DNA of 64,000 nt from Cololabis saira (GCF_033807715.1 NC_084590.1:1274501-1338500), one strand, 5' to 3'; positions 19,841-31,739 are shown, counted from the first letter of the stretch. Translations and numbers: made by a program. Notes: a model not told the origin generated them from the letters alone.

Positions 19841-21417
19841 GTTTAGCACGATTTTTTTTTTTTTTTCCTGGCAGTTATTTTGACTGATTGATATAGCAAT
19901 ATCTTCTCAGCAGCATACAACAACTCTGACTGAAGAAAGAACTTTACTCAATAATATTAGCTTCAGCAGAGACTGCTGGATGAGCCTCACGTCACTTTTC
20001 CCATCACAGTGTTCTGTTTGATGCTACCCGTCGAGAAATGCTACTTTGTGGTTCTGCGCCATGATTGATTTACATGAGCAACATTAAGTCTAATAAAGTT
20101 CCTAAATGTCGGTTTCCATTATTTTTATATTAATTGCCCAGCCATAGTGCTTTTATTGTATTATTAATTTAAATGAATGTATATCTTTAATTTGTTTGTG
20201 CGAGTGCGAGTCCTGCAGTAGGTGGGCACATTTTGAATGTATCCACTATGACAAAGTCCCACATTATAAGTGCCAGAAAAGTGGCTAACTACTCTGTTTG
20301 GCATTTTGTTGTTGTTTGTGTTCGTTAACTTTTATTTATTATTGTTATTGTTATTATGTTATTAAATGTAATTTTCTGAACTTAGCACTCTTCTTTTGAA
20401 ACGACAAATTGAGACAATTTGTTTGTTTGTGTGCCTTTACTTTTATTTCTTATTATTTTATACTTATTATCAATCCAAAAATAGTGATCACAAAATTGAT
20501 AAATTGGGGGGTGTAAGTATGCTGACATTCATCCTGCAGTGGCAGTGAGGTGATTAGTATCTTACCTGAATGCATTAAGTGACGGGAGCATTATTTGATA
20601 GGATGTTACTGGACTATCAAATTATGCTACCATTAAATAGATTTAACATGGATGATATGGGATGTTGAGTATTTTATCCTTCAAAATACACTACCCATGA
20701 CATGAATTGCATTACACTTTGTGAACATTATATGATAAATGGAAAAATAAAAAACTATGTTATCGCTTTATTTGATATTCATTCCGTTATTGGCCTTTAT
20801 TTAACCAGGCAGGTCATTAAGAACACATTTTTATTTACAATGACGGCCTGGCAAGAGACAAGGACCACTTGGGGAAAAAGGACGTGGGCTAGGGAGTAAA
20901 ACAGTAAAATTGTAACTCTACAAAGGTAGAAAACCATTAGGTAGCATTTTTTTATATTTTTTATATAATCGATAGACAGACGCTATCGGTTTATGCGGTG
21001 GTAGCATTTTTCGACGAAGCAGCAGAAATCGACAGAACAGCGGCAGCGGCAGCTTTCTGCCAGTATATATCCATGTGCGAAAGCACTTTTGGGTTTGATA
21101 ACGTGGTGTGCATCCTCTCAAAACTGTAGTTGTTGCCGTTGCGGGATGCTATGACCCGGCTGCCGTGATGGGAAAAGTGATGTGCGGCTCATCCAGCACA
21201 CCTGCACCGATCCGCACTCGCAGTCACCGGGGGGGCGGGGCTGTAGCCCCGCAGTTGTAAAACCTAACAGGGTCCTTATAGCCTCTGCTGAAGCTAATAT
21301 ATTATTCAGTAAAGCTGTTGCTTCAGTCAGAGTTGTTGTATGCTGCTGAGAAGATATTGCTATATCAATCAGTCAAAATAACTGCCAGAAAAAAAAAAAA
21401 ATCGCGCTAAACAACTC

Positions 21418-21560
21418 ACTTCCGTTTCTACTGAAATGACGTCCGTTTCTACTGAAATGACTTCCGTTTCTACTGAAATGACTTCCGTTTCTACTGAAAT
21501 GACTTCCGTTTCTACTGAAATTTTCAGTTGTGTCTGTGAGAAGATTTCACCACTGTGTGT
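21418..21560. repeat. Right-arm ~20-bp tandem repeats
   Basis: Five copies of ACTTCCGTTTCTACTGAAAT (one variant with GTCC) are followed by the inverted form of the ACAACTGAAAATCTTCTCAC units. Confidence 0.9.
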
Positions 21561-21823
21561 GAGAAGATTTTCAGTTGTGTTTATGAACATTTCCAGTTGT
21601 ATGTATAAGAGCATTTCACCTGTGTGTCTGAGAGATTTCACAAGTGAGTGTGAGAAGTTTTCAGTATAGTGTGTAAAAGGTTTTGGATTTCATATGTGTT
21701 TATGAACATTTCCAGTTGTATGTGTAAGAGCATTTCACCTGTGTGTATAAAAGGTTTTGGATTTCATATGTGTTTATGAACAGTAATTCAGAATTATGTC
21801 CCTCACGGCACCTCATACACATT

Positions 21824-22618
21824 GACCGTTGTTGGAGAGGCGTGTATTTCACTTTGTTTCATGTCGCCATTCGAGCCCTTCTGTAAAAAATCGTGCAGGA
21901 CAGTGACTCGCCGCATGGAACTGATTGACGGAGATAGTCAGCAAGTTAAAAAAAAAAAGCAGAGTCCTCTCATAAAATGTGTCAAGCCTTCCCATCCCAT
22001 ACTGGGTTTATTCAGAGTTGTTTTTTGTGCAGACCGAAATACATAGGTTTCAATGGCCAAATGAGTGTGTATTGCATGTTCTTAAACTTTTCTTCCATGT
22101 GACTTCATGCTGGTCTCTAATTGGTTACTCAAAGACTCTCCGCCGGGCGCAGCTCACTGCGCCCGTGGCCAATCAGCGTGTTTTCTGTAATTCTTCATCT
22201 AATCTGATTGATTCATGAGTTGTCAATTAATGTCAGACCCCTGACAGTGTAGACGCGCGACTGCATCTGTTACTCGCTATAAACGGAGTCACAGCCATTG
22301 TGAGGGACCCAGCAGTCGACATGGGGATGCAGACTCAAAAGGTTTATCAAAAATAGATTACATTTATTTTCTTTCACAAAACTCAAAAAGATAAGATTTG
22401 GGGCCTTTTAAAGTTTACCAAAACCAAAAAGACAGGACATAAAACCAAACACTCTCAACCTCTCTTCTCCTCAAATGAAACAAAGAAACTGCCTTATATA
22501 CAATCAGACCAAACCAAAATAAATTACAGAAATCAATTAAGCTTACAAAGGAACAAAACTTGTGGAAAAGACAAACTATATATTTCTACATAAATAAACT
22601 ACTCCAACTAATATTTAC
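21824..22618. other. Unassigned stretch left of the long-TIR element
   Basis: No coding motif was recognised. There is a short inverted motif at GCGCAGCTCACTGCGC (about 22,147-22,162) and an A-rich segment from 22,330. The bases just left of 22,622 and just right of 27,796 may be one older repeat split by the insertion. Confidence 0.35.
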
Positions 22619-22621
22619 ATA

Positions 22622-23121
22622 TAGTGGGGCGGTTAACCCGTATAATCGTGCCCATTTGTGATAAAAGCACCAAACTTGGCATATATGTTGACAAATGTGT
22701 TAAGAACAATTCTGGATATTGGGCCAATGGAAATACGCCCCCTAGTGGCCATAGCACCGCACCACATCCTCAACTGGCCCAACCTCGCCCTATCTTCACT
22801 AAAATCTATGTAGAGCCTATGTGCTTTGGGATATGACCTGCTATTTAGGTGTGGTAAATGGTTACATGTTGCTCAGCTGACTAAGAGTCAATTTTAATGC
22901 AATAAGCAGACTTGTTCAGGCTTTATTGACTGTCTAATTGTAAATTTATTTCAGGCGAGGACAATTCTTCATTTTTGCTGTGTGTTGGTCATATCAGAGT
23001 ATTGTGTACCACCTAGATAGTTTGTGACTACTTCAACAATATTTTTCACTTCAACAATCTCACAGGTGTTGCAGATCTTTAGGTAAAATTATATGAATCA
23101 AAGTCATGTCATTGTGGAATA
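22622..23121. repeat. Left terminal inverted repeat
   Basis: It is about 500 bp and nearly the reverse complement of 27,303-27,796. Relative to the right arm it has one extra ~18-bp segment near 23,037-23,056, where CTTCAACAAT is repeated, and the outermost 25 bases differ somewhat. Confidence 0.9.
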
Positions 23122-24291
23122 GAATTTATTTTTATTTGGCTTCATTTGGCTCAAGCATAGATTTGGTTAGGTCTCACATTCTCCTTCACAGACGCAGAGG
23201 CCTGTGCACCGGAGAGCAGCCTTCTTGCATGTGCAGCGCTTTGTGCAACCACTCTTACAGCCACATGAGATGAGTTCATGGCAGATTTTTGAAGCTTGTG
23301 GAAGTGTTGTCCAGTGGGGCTCATATAAGCCTTCTCTCTTCACCCATCCCCAATCAGTTGGCGATGGCAAGACAGGGTCTGGAAGCAGTGTCTTTCCCCA
23401 GATGTGACCACCCTGGTACACAGCTCTCTTGACATGCTCCATCAGAGCCGCTCGGGTAGGTGGGATTTGTTCCACTGAGTTTTTCCATGGGAAGAGCTTC
23501 CTCCTTGCATCATTCACCTTGTCGCAGGTGCTGGTTCGGTCAAAGAGAAGTACGACAAACCTCTCAATAATGTTCATTGCATCATCTGGGATCACCTTTG
23601 GTCCATTTCCCAGCATCAGTAGTGCATTTTTCAGTGCTGGCTGTGACTTCCATGTAGACCAGGTGGTCTTCTTTCCATGTCCTGCAAAGCTGGATACGGT
23701 GTCACAGCCTGTCAAAGCATGGAACATTGGAAGGGCACGTGACATCTCTGGTCCAAGACATGTAGCCATTTGGTGGGCTGCTAGGTAGCGAAAGCTCTTG
23801 CCTGTTCCAAATGCTAGCCACAGTTCACATCTAGATGGTAGCTGGCTTATGGCAAACACAGCCAAGACCACAACATCAGTGTCTACAGTCCGAATCAGAA
23901 CCTTTTGGTGTCCATGCTGTGCCGCGTGTGAAACATGCAGTAGCATACGACTACCTGCTTCTTCATGGCTGCATGGGGCCAGGGTGTGGAGATCCTGAAG
24001 TGTTTGTGTGCTAAGCACATCCTGCCCATCAGTGACAACAACTGCCTTGTCTTCCTCACAGAACACATGAACAAGGGCCTTGGACAAGAAACTGAATAGT
24101 TCTGTCTTGTTGCTGTCAACCCACATAAAGTTCTGACAGTTTCCTGGGATGGCAGTCTTCCCAACCACACGTCTCCTTATACCCTTTCCACACTTGGCTC
24201 TTGCTGTGCCTTTTAGGGAGTCTTCTTTGTAAGTATCCCAAACAAGGTCAATGCTTGCCACATTGCACAGCTGAGAAGTGATATATGGGAT

Positions 24292-25059
24292 AATAATAAT
24301 AATAATACATTTTATTTGTATGGCGCCTTTCAAGACACTCAAGGTCGCCTGACAGAGCAAGAATACAACAATAAAAATACAAATTACAACAGTAAAAAAC
24401 AAGTATAAAAATTTAACACATTATCGACAGCAGAGTCTAATCCAAATCATAAGCCTGCCTAAATAGATGGGTTTTGAGGTGAGATTTAAAGGTGGGAAGA
24501 GTGTCCATGTTCCTGATGTCGGGGGGGAGGCTGTTCCAGAGGCGAGGGGCAGAGCGGCTGAAAGCTCTACCCCCCATGGTGGACAAGCGGGCTGGGGGAA
24601 CAGTGAGGTTGGTGGAGGAGGCAGACCTGAGTGACCGGGTGGGAGTGTTGACATGGATGAGGTCTGACAGGTAAGGGGGGGCAAGATTATGGATGGCATT
24701 GAAGGTGTTGATGAGGATTTTGTAATCTATGCGGTATTTGATGGGAAGCCAGTGGAGTTGGTGAAGAACGGGGGTGATGTGGGAGATGGCAGAGGTTTTG
24801 GTGATGATGCGGGCTGAAGCATTCTGGACCAGCTGGATTTTATGGAGGAGTTTGTGGGGGAGACCGAATAGAAGGGAGTTGCAATAGTTGAGACGGGAGG
24901 TGACCAGAGAGTGAACCAGGATGGCAGTGCTGTTGGGGGTGAGTGAGGGGCGGAGGCGGTTTATGTTGCGGAGGTGGAAGTAGGCGGACCGGATGGTGTT
25001 ATTGATTTGTGTGTGGAATGAGAGGGTACTGTCGAGGACGACACCCAGGCTCTTGACCT
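24292..25059 (-). mobile_element. L2 3'-end insertion in the long-TIR element
   Basis: This minus-strand fragment encodes the L2 C-terminal region ([65 protein letters not shown]) and ends with the 3' block and ATT-type tail at 24,291-24,306. A 14-bp target duplication flanks it: GTGATATATGGGAT (24,278-24,291) and GTGATGAATGGGAT (25,060-25,073), with two differences. Removing it rejoins the host element protein at HIFIP. Confidence 0.9.
24437..25059 (-). pseudogene. L2 ORF2 C-terminal fragment
   Basis: An open frame of about 205 residues covers the end of the L2 ORF2 after the RT palm, including the [10 protein letters not shown] and LWNSLP motifs seen in all L2 copies here. It is 5'-truncated by incomplete reverse transcription, as is typical of LINE insertions, and so lacks the catalytic residues. 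Confidence 0.88.
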
Positions 25060-27302
25060 GTGATGAATGGGATGAATATATGTTGGGCATACTCATCAAA
25101 TGTCTTGGCACCTCCTGGCTTCAGCATTTGAACGATGACAGCTCCATCAAGAACTACACAGGTAACATCAGGAGCTTTAGTCTGCGCTGGAGACAGGTCC
25201 TCCAGGCACGTTAGAAGGTCACTCTTGGCCCCAAGTCGTAATCTTCCTCCATTGGAGAGTGCTGGTGGCCATGCTTGGTTCTCATGCTCAAAGAAGTCTT
25301 CCAGATTTCCATCTCTTGTTTGGCAGCTTATGTAGAGTCGGGAGAACAGCTGCACATCACTTTTCAATAAGTTTAGCTGCTGCTTCTGCTTACTTGCTAG
25401 CTTTTTTGTTGAGCCAACAAACAGTGTCAACCTGTTACGGGGGATTGTGTCATCCAATGGCTTCGTTCTATCCACAATACGTTCTTTTGTGAAGGCCTGA
25501 AACTGCTTTTGGCCAATCTTGTGGGCATTCGTCACAGTCTCCACTGCCATTGGATCAGCAATTTCTTTACTATCAAGTACAAGCAGGTCTTTGCTCTCCT
25601 CTTCAAATGGATTGCCCAGTTCTTCAAAGACATCGATGAGGGAGCAAACGTCTTTCTTAAATGCTTTCTGAACACTTGCTGATTGGTCATGGTGGAGGAC
25701 CTCATCTCTTCTTTCCACAAGCTTGTTTGCATGTTCAAAGTCTTCAATCACTGCGGCAACCTCCGGGCCAGATACCATCCACCGGCGAAGGGCACAAGGG
25801 TTGTCAGTAAGTCCTACTGCCCCTCCATCGCTCTTGATGCAAGCATTGTTCTGCTCATGTGCTTGGTCGATAGGAATTGCTGAGAAGGCCTGGTTGGTCT
25901 TCTGAATGGTGAACTTCCCTGCATCAAATTCTCTGTAAACATCTGGGTGTCTTGTTGGTAGTTCAGACATGTCATGGAGATGAACTGGAATCCACCGAGC
26001 ATAGTTGGTGTGGTCCAGAGCAAAGAACCAGGGGACCAGTTCTGTCAAAGCATCGAGGTACATGCTGAAAGAAGACTGACGAAGGGATCGCACATAGACC
26101 AGTAAACACAGCTCCAACTCCATGACTGTTGCCCAGTACTGGAACTGAGGGGTGCTTTCACCCCTCTTTTGAGACCATTCTTCAAACGTCAAAGGCTGAT
26201 CTTCTGTATCTGTGTCACGGTTGTCGTAGGCCGATGTTGCAGGATGTATAATGCAGCCACTGTAACTTGGTGGGCTCGTCGGGTGCGAGTGACATGTGCT
26301 GCACGCAAGAAGGAGTCGGCAGTGCCTGCTGTTGTGATCCCTGCTTGTACCAGTGCTTCAACCCAACCACTACCTTTCAGCCAATCACCCAGAGTCCTGA
26401 GAGCTGCCATCTCGATATGGAGACCACCAAACATCACAACAATCTTGTCTTCCCCATACACCTCTGGCCACTTCCACTGTATCTGCTTGGCAATCGCATA
26501 CAAGGGTTGATCAAACACGATAACCGGTGCCTGCCCGACATTCAGATGTTGAACAGCCTGTCTTACCATATCCATCGCGTGCTTTATCATTGCCATGGTG
26601 TGGGCGCTCTCTTGGAACAGAGGGAGTAGAGCACTCGGGCATATGATGTTTCCTCCGGCAGGCTGGTGACTTGCATGGTATGCAGCCCAGGACATGTTGT
26701 CCACACTCTTCTCATCTTCACTTGGAAGTACGAGGATGTTGCGTACATTTTCTAACCAGCAGTATTCTTCCTTGATGTTCTGCTCAGAGTTCTCCCTGCT
26801 CAAATATCCCACTGTGCCAGGTGGTACAGGTGCCTTCGTGGTGCTACTGACAACAGGTGGGATGTCTGTGTAAAAGCTTGGCAGATGACCCACGGTCTTC
26901 TTCCCTGCAGAGCCTCCAACAATTGCAATACTGCGGTCCACTCCTTGACCTGCAAAGGAAGGGTGTTGAAAGAGCGAGATACCTGTGCCATGAAAGGAGT
27001 CCTTTGAGGTTGTGGAGCTAGGGTTATGGTCAATATTATCAGCCGCAGCAGTTGTGAAGACGCCACCACGCATGTCTCGTGCAGATACACAAAAAAGTGT
27101 CGGATAAAATATGTAAATTCACAGAGTGTCATACAGTGTCATATCAGAAAAGAAATATATGGAGGGTCTTGCTGAGGGCAAAACATACTGACAACAAAAA
27201 CAAATTTAATATTTGTAATAGAAATCCAATGCAGCCTCGGAAATCCTTAGGCTTTTTATGGTGAGAAATCTGCCTAAAATACAAGGCCAAATTAAATTAA
27301 AT

Positions 27303-27796
27303 GCTGTTCAACAATGACAGGACTTAGAATCATATAATTTTACCTGAAGATCAGCAACACTTGTGAGATTGTTGAAGTAGTCACAAACTATCTAGGGGGT
27401 ACACAATACTCTGATATGACCAACACACAGCAAAAATGAAGAATTGTCCTCGCCTGAAATAAATTTACAATTAGACAGCCAATAAAGCCTGAACGAGTCT
27501 GCTTATTGCATTAAAATTGACTCTTAGTCAGCTGAGCAACATGTAACCATTTACCACACCTAAATAGCAGGTCATATCCCAAAGCACATAGGCTCTACAT
27601 AGATTTTAGTGAAGATAGGGCGAGGTTGGGCCAGTTGAGGATGTGGTGCGGTGATATGGCCACTAGGGGGCGTATTTCCATTGGCCCAATATCCAGAATT
27701 GTTCTTAATACATTTGTCAACATATATGCCAAGTTTGGTGCTTTTATCACAAATGGGCACGATTCTAGGTATTCACAGTGCTTAGCCGCCCCACTA
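27303..27796. repeat. Right terminal inverted repeat
   Basis: This is the reverse complement of the left TIR with few differences, including the shared CACTAGGGGGCGTATTTCCA-type block near 27,660. Confidence 0.9.
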
Positions 27797-27799
27797 ATA

Positions 27800-28790
27800 T
27801 ATACACAAACTTATCCAACTTAGATTAAACATAACAAAACCCCAACAAAATCTTAAATCCCCCCCACGACTGGAGAGCAGATGGATCATGCCGAGCAGGT
27901 CTTAAACTGGAGGAACCTTTCTGCCCCTCCTTTCCGTTTCCGCCCGGACACCAGTCGCTGACGCACACCTCACTGGGATGCCGAGTGTGCCAGACTCAGG
28001 ACCCCCACAGCGGGCATGGTAAATAAACACAAACAGAAATAATTAACAAAAAGCAAACCATAGTCAACACAAATGAGTGCACTAGCAAATGCGTGACCAT
28101 GTGCTTAAAATAAAGTCTGTATGACGTATGAAATCAAAACTATGTGTCATGTGTTTATTTGTTTACTGATGTTCATGTTGTGATGTGTGCAGGTCCTAAT
28201 AATAATAAGCAAAAGTAAATGAATTTATTTTCATAAAGCGCCTTTCTACAAAGAAATGTACGTTTTACGTCTCATTTATTCATTCACACATGCACTAATA
28301 TACTTGGGAAACAGTTAGGAACCAAATATAATATATTTAATTTTCTGAGATGGCAAAAATAAGAACTTTATTGATCCCACATAGGAGTAATTCATGTTAT
28401 ATCAGCTATAGAGAGCAAGGTAGTGCCGAAAAAAATATATATCCCCCCTCACAAAAATAAGAAAAACAGAGAAAAATTTTTCTCTTCAACAAAACAAATT
28501 TTTCAAATAACAAAATAAAAAATAACATATTTGAACCATTGTTCAGACAATATCTGTCAATATCTCTATACAATAACTGAAAAAATCTGAAAAATGGTTC
28601 AAATATTTTATTTTGTTACTTGAAAAATGTAAGATGTTTATGTAAAATATGCTACTTGTATATGTAGTATATGTAGTGATATGTAATAAAAAATAACAAA
28701 AAAATGTATGTTCAAGTAGAGTTTATAGTTGTGTTGTAATCCCCACTCGCCAGTACGCCCCCCCAAAATCTTTTATCACCAGCCGCCACT
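27800..28790. other. Unassigned AT-rich stretch
   Basis: No gene was seen. Possible pieces include a LINE-tail-like block (TTCATAAAGCGCCTTTCTAC, about 28,231-28,250), a second tail-like phrase ACTTTATTGATCCCACATAG (28,366-28,385), a hairpin at 28,498-28,628 and, at 28,770-28,793, a transposon-like terminus CACCAGCCGCCACTG without a partner. Confidence 0.4.
28498..28628. repeat. AT-rich inverted repeat
   Basis: The arms are 28,498-28,541 and 28,593-28,628: ATATTTGAACCATT on the left pairs with AATGGTTCAAATAT on the right, and CAAATAACAAAATAAAA with TTTTATTTTGTTACTTG. A small loss in the right arm makes the match imperfect. Confidence 0.8.
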
Positions 28791-28795
28791 GGTAT

Positions 28796-29640
28796 CCAAA
28801 TGTAGATTTGGAGGGCGGGCGTTCTGCTATCAGGCACTGTTACTATGGAACCAACTTCCAATCTGGGTTTAGGAGGCTGACACCACCTCCACCTTTTAAA
28901 ATCAAACTTAAAATGTTTTTGTTTAGTAAAGCCTATAGTTAGTGTTTAGTAAACCTTTAGATAGTGTTTAGTAAACCTTTAGTTAGTGTTCACTAAACCT
29001 CTAGTAATTGTAAACTCCAGTGCACATGTGTCGGACTCCAGTCCCAGAGGGCCGCAGTCCTGCATGCTTTAGTTGTTTCCCTGCATCAACACACCTGATT
29101 CAAATTAACGGTCATCACCACCTTGTCATCAAAGTCTGGATAGTTCTATTGATGACCAAGCTCCTTGTATCACGGTTTGATAAAAAAAAGGGACACATCT
29201 AAAACATGCAGGACACCGGCCCTCAAGGACTGGACTCCGATGCCCCTGCTCTAGTGTGTTAGAGTCAGTAGTCATAGCTGCAGCTATAGAACAAGACTAG
29301 TTATTCTCAAACATAGCTTTGTGGTAGATATGCTGCTATAGGCCTATGCTGCAGGGGGACACCGACATGATCCACTGGGCGGTCCCCTCACCCTTCTTCT
29401 CTTTTCCTCTTCCATTTTTTATTTATTATACGTATCTCATAGCCATCATTGTTGTCCATTGTTCTTGTAGTTTGTTGTGCTGGTCTGCCCCCCCCTTTTC
29501 TTCTCTTTTGTGTATGCAGGCCGGAGCTTCGGGAGCTTCGTGCTGACCTGCAGTCCCCCCCTCTTATCATCCCACTGCTAGCTTCCACCTGTATGTGTTG
29601 ATGTCTGCTATATGCTTGCTGACATCCTAGCCTGAGTCCA
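28796..29640 (+). mobile_element. L2 C-terminal/3'UTR fragment with a nested MITE
   Basis: The start (AATGTAGATTTGGAGGGCGG) and the CTATGGAACCAACTTCCAAT block match 34,668-34,810, the end of L2 ORF2. After a MITE (29,007-29,248) the L2 3'UTR continues (GCTGCTATAGGCCTATGCTG) to about 29,640. A short repeat of GTTTAGTAAACCTTTAG occurs near 28,930-28,990. Noncoding remnant. Confidence 0.75.
29007..29248. mobile_element. hAT-type MITE
   Basis: Inverted segments GTCGGACTCCAGTCC...GCCGCAGTCCTGCATG and CATGCAGGACACCGGC...GGACTGGACTCCGATG bound a short element of a kind very common in fish. CTCTAGTA (28,999-29,006) and CTCTAGTG (29,249-29,256) are a candidate 8-bp duplication with one mismatch. The exact ends are uncertain. 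Confidence 0.65.
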
Positions 29641-30279
<639 letters not shown>

Positions 30280-31265
30280 CTCAAAATGGCTCAGGGGTTT
30301 TATGACCGCGAGGCCCAAACGTGTGTGAGTTGGTAGGAGACGAGTAGACAATCAAGTAAATAAATACACTTACCAACAACAGTTGTGACGGGATCAGCAA
30401 TCCAGCTCACAACATAAAACTAACTTTTAAAATGTGTTACTAAGTTTTTCTGCCCAGACACAGAACAGCTTCTTACGTGAATCTTTGTAAATTACGAAAA
30501 AGGTGGTTTGGTCTGGCCGGCCGATTCTTTGGTGAACAAAGGGTGGTTACACTCAGCAGGGGACCCTGATAAAGAGCGGCTCTCTCTTACTCTATGGTCC
30601 TTGTCTCCATGTGGATGAGGGTTCTGCAGCATGGGCACAACAGCTCGGCCTCCTACAGCTTCAGGTTGGTCCGAAGGCGTTCACGTAGAGGCAATGCTGG
30701 TTCAGCTTTCTGGTGCTCGGAACCTTGTGGGTCACTCGTGCAACGCTGCAAAACGGACGCTTCTTCGGTCAACGATCCTGGAGGGGATCGGTCCGTAGCT
30801 GGTTGCTCCTGGTGCTAATAATGGCAGTTCCTGCTCACGGGGGAGCCCATGGAACCGTGGACAGGTCTGAGGCAGCAGGACCTGTATGTTAGAGCAAACA
30901 GAAGAAAAGAGAGAAGAGAGAGAGGGGGGCCTTGCTCTTTTATAGCGGGGCCCAGGAAGTTGCTGCAGCCCCTCCTGCAGTTTGGGGTCGTGTCCAATCA
31001 GAGCGTGGTCCCTTATCACTGAAGGGCCACATATGCAAATCCTGCAAAGCTTTGTCCATGGGGGATTTGAAGTCTTCTTAGTTCCTTGGTTCTTCAAGCC
31101 ATGTGCTTCAAGTCGTAAAACTTTAGTCCTTGTCTCAGTCGAAGGCCGAAAACCCAGCCTTCAACCGGTCAAAGCCTGACTGTTCCCCATCACACATTTC
31201 ATACAAATTCATAATCACCCCATGAGTACATAAACACACCGTGAGTTCCTAATCACAAATGAATT
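30280..31265. other. Unassigned 1-kb stretch
   Basis: No recognised protein motif. A purine-rich block (30,900-30,930) is followed by GCTCTTTTATAGCGGGGCCC with a TATA-like centre near 30,935-30,945. It could be retroelement leader or ancient sequence; there is not enough to classify it. Confidence 0.3.
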
Positions 31266-31635
31266 CATAATGACATGGGCGGTGGCCCAACATAGTTCTC
31301 TGCAGTGCATTAGCTTGGCATTGTATCTGTGTCTCTCCTTTCTCTGTCCTTCATTCTCTGTCGATTTTCTCTTTTCCTGCTCTGTCCAGCTGGCCTCCGG
31401 CAGGAGGGTCCCCCCTTTTGATCCAGGTCCTGCTCAAGGTTTCTTTCTCCTAAAGAGGAGTTTTTCATTGCCACTGTTTGGCTTAAGGTTTTTCTACCAC
31501 TAGGGGAGTTTTTTACCTGCCATTGTTTATTTTATGTTTATGTAATAATTGCTCTGGGGTCATGTTCTGGGTCTCTGGAAAGCACCTAGACAACTTCTGT
31601 TGTAATAGACGCTATATAAATAAAATTGAATTGAA
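31266..31635 (+). mobile_element. L2 3'UTR and tail
   Basis: This piece holds GGAGGGTCCCCCC, CCTGCTCAAGGTTTCTTTCT, TTGCCACTGTTTGGCTTAAG and the end GACGCTATATAAATAAAATT followed by GAATTGAAT. It matches the 3' end at 35,170-35,447. It is severely 5'-truncated. Confidence 0.85.
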
Positions 31636-31739
31636 TCAGATGCCATGACGGGTAAAAGTTTCTTCAAGAAAGCTGTGGATGAAATATTGAGACAATAGTC
31701 TAGAAGACACAAACGCATGAACTAGTTTTTCTAGAGTTT

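Larger units (their letters stand above)
19236..21817. mobile_element. 2.58-kb foldback DNA element with long subrepeat-rich arms
   Basis: The left end TATGAGGTGCCGTGAGGGAC and the right end GTCCCTCACGGCACCTCATA are perfect inverted repeats, and the inverted match continues, with length differences from internal tandem repeats, to about 19,985 on the left and 21,270 on the right. CACATT flanks both ends (19,230-19,235 and 21,818-21,823), a candidate target duplication. The central part (20.0-21.27 kb) has no recognised gene. Long-arm foldbacks occur in several superfamilies; the class is undetermined. Confidence 0.85.
23167..27073 (-). pseudogene. Large element-encoded protein: FEN/PIN-like acidic motifs and C-terminal CXC zinc motif
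   Basis: Three open pieces join into one reading. (1) 27,073-26,233: begins MRGGVF, then DNIDHNPSSTT, FHGTGISLFQ, and VIVFDQPLYAIAKQI, GGLHIEMAALRTLG. A one-base loss near 26,232 shifts the frame. (2) 26,231-25,060: [45 protein letters not shown], then an L2 insertion. (3) 24,291-23,167: ITSQLCNVASIDLVWD, SHEEAGSRMLLHVSHAA, RTVDTDVVVLAVFA, HALTGCDTVSSFAGHGKKT, and a C-terminal C-x-C-x3-C-x3-C-x-C-x6-C-x3-C-x-C-x3-C motif. The EEA, DTD and GCD spacing resembles the acidic motifs of FEN/XPG-type nucleases (inference). Related uncharacterised metazoan proteins with HALTGCDT are known to me. The stop lies 45 bp inside the left TIR. Upstream of 27,073 no coding is clear. Confidence 0.75.
22622..27796 (-). 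mobile_element. 5.2-kb DNA element with ~500-bp TIRs and a FEN/PIN-like plus CXC protein gene
   Basis: The termini TAGTGGGGCGG (22,622) and CCGCCCCACTA (ending 27,796) are inverted, and the inverted match runs about 500 bp inward on both sides (to about 23,121 and 27,303). ATA on both sides (22,619-22,621; 27,797-27,799) is a weak candidate for a 3-bp target duplication. Between the TIRs the minus strand carries one large broken gene. A 768-bp L2 tail is inserted at 24,292-25,059. I cannot place it in a named superfamily from memory. Confidence 0.8.
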
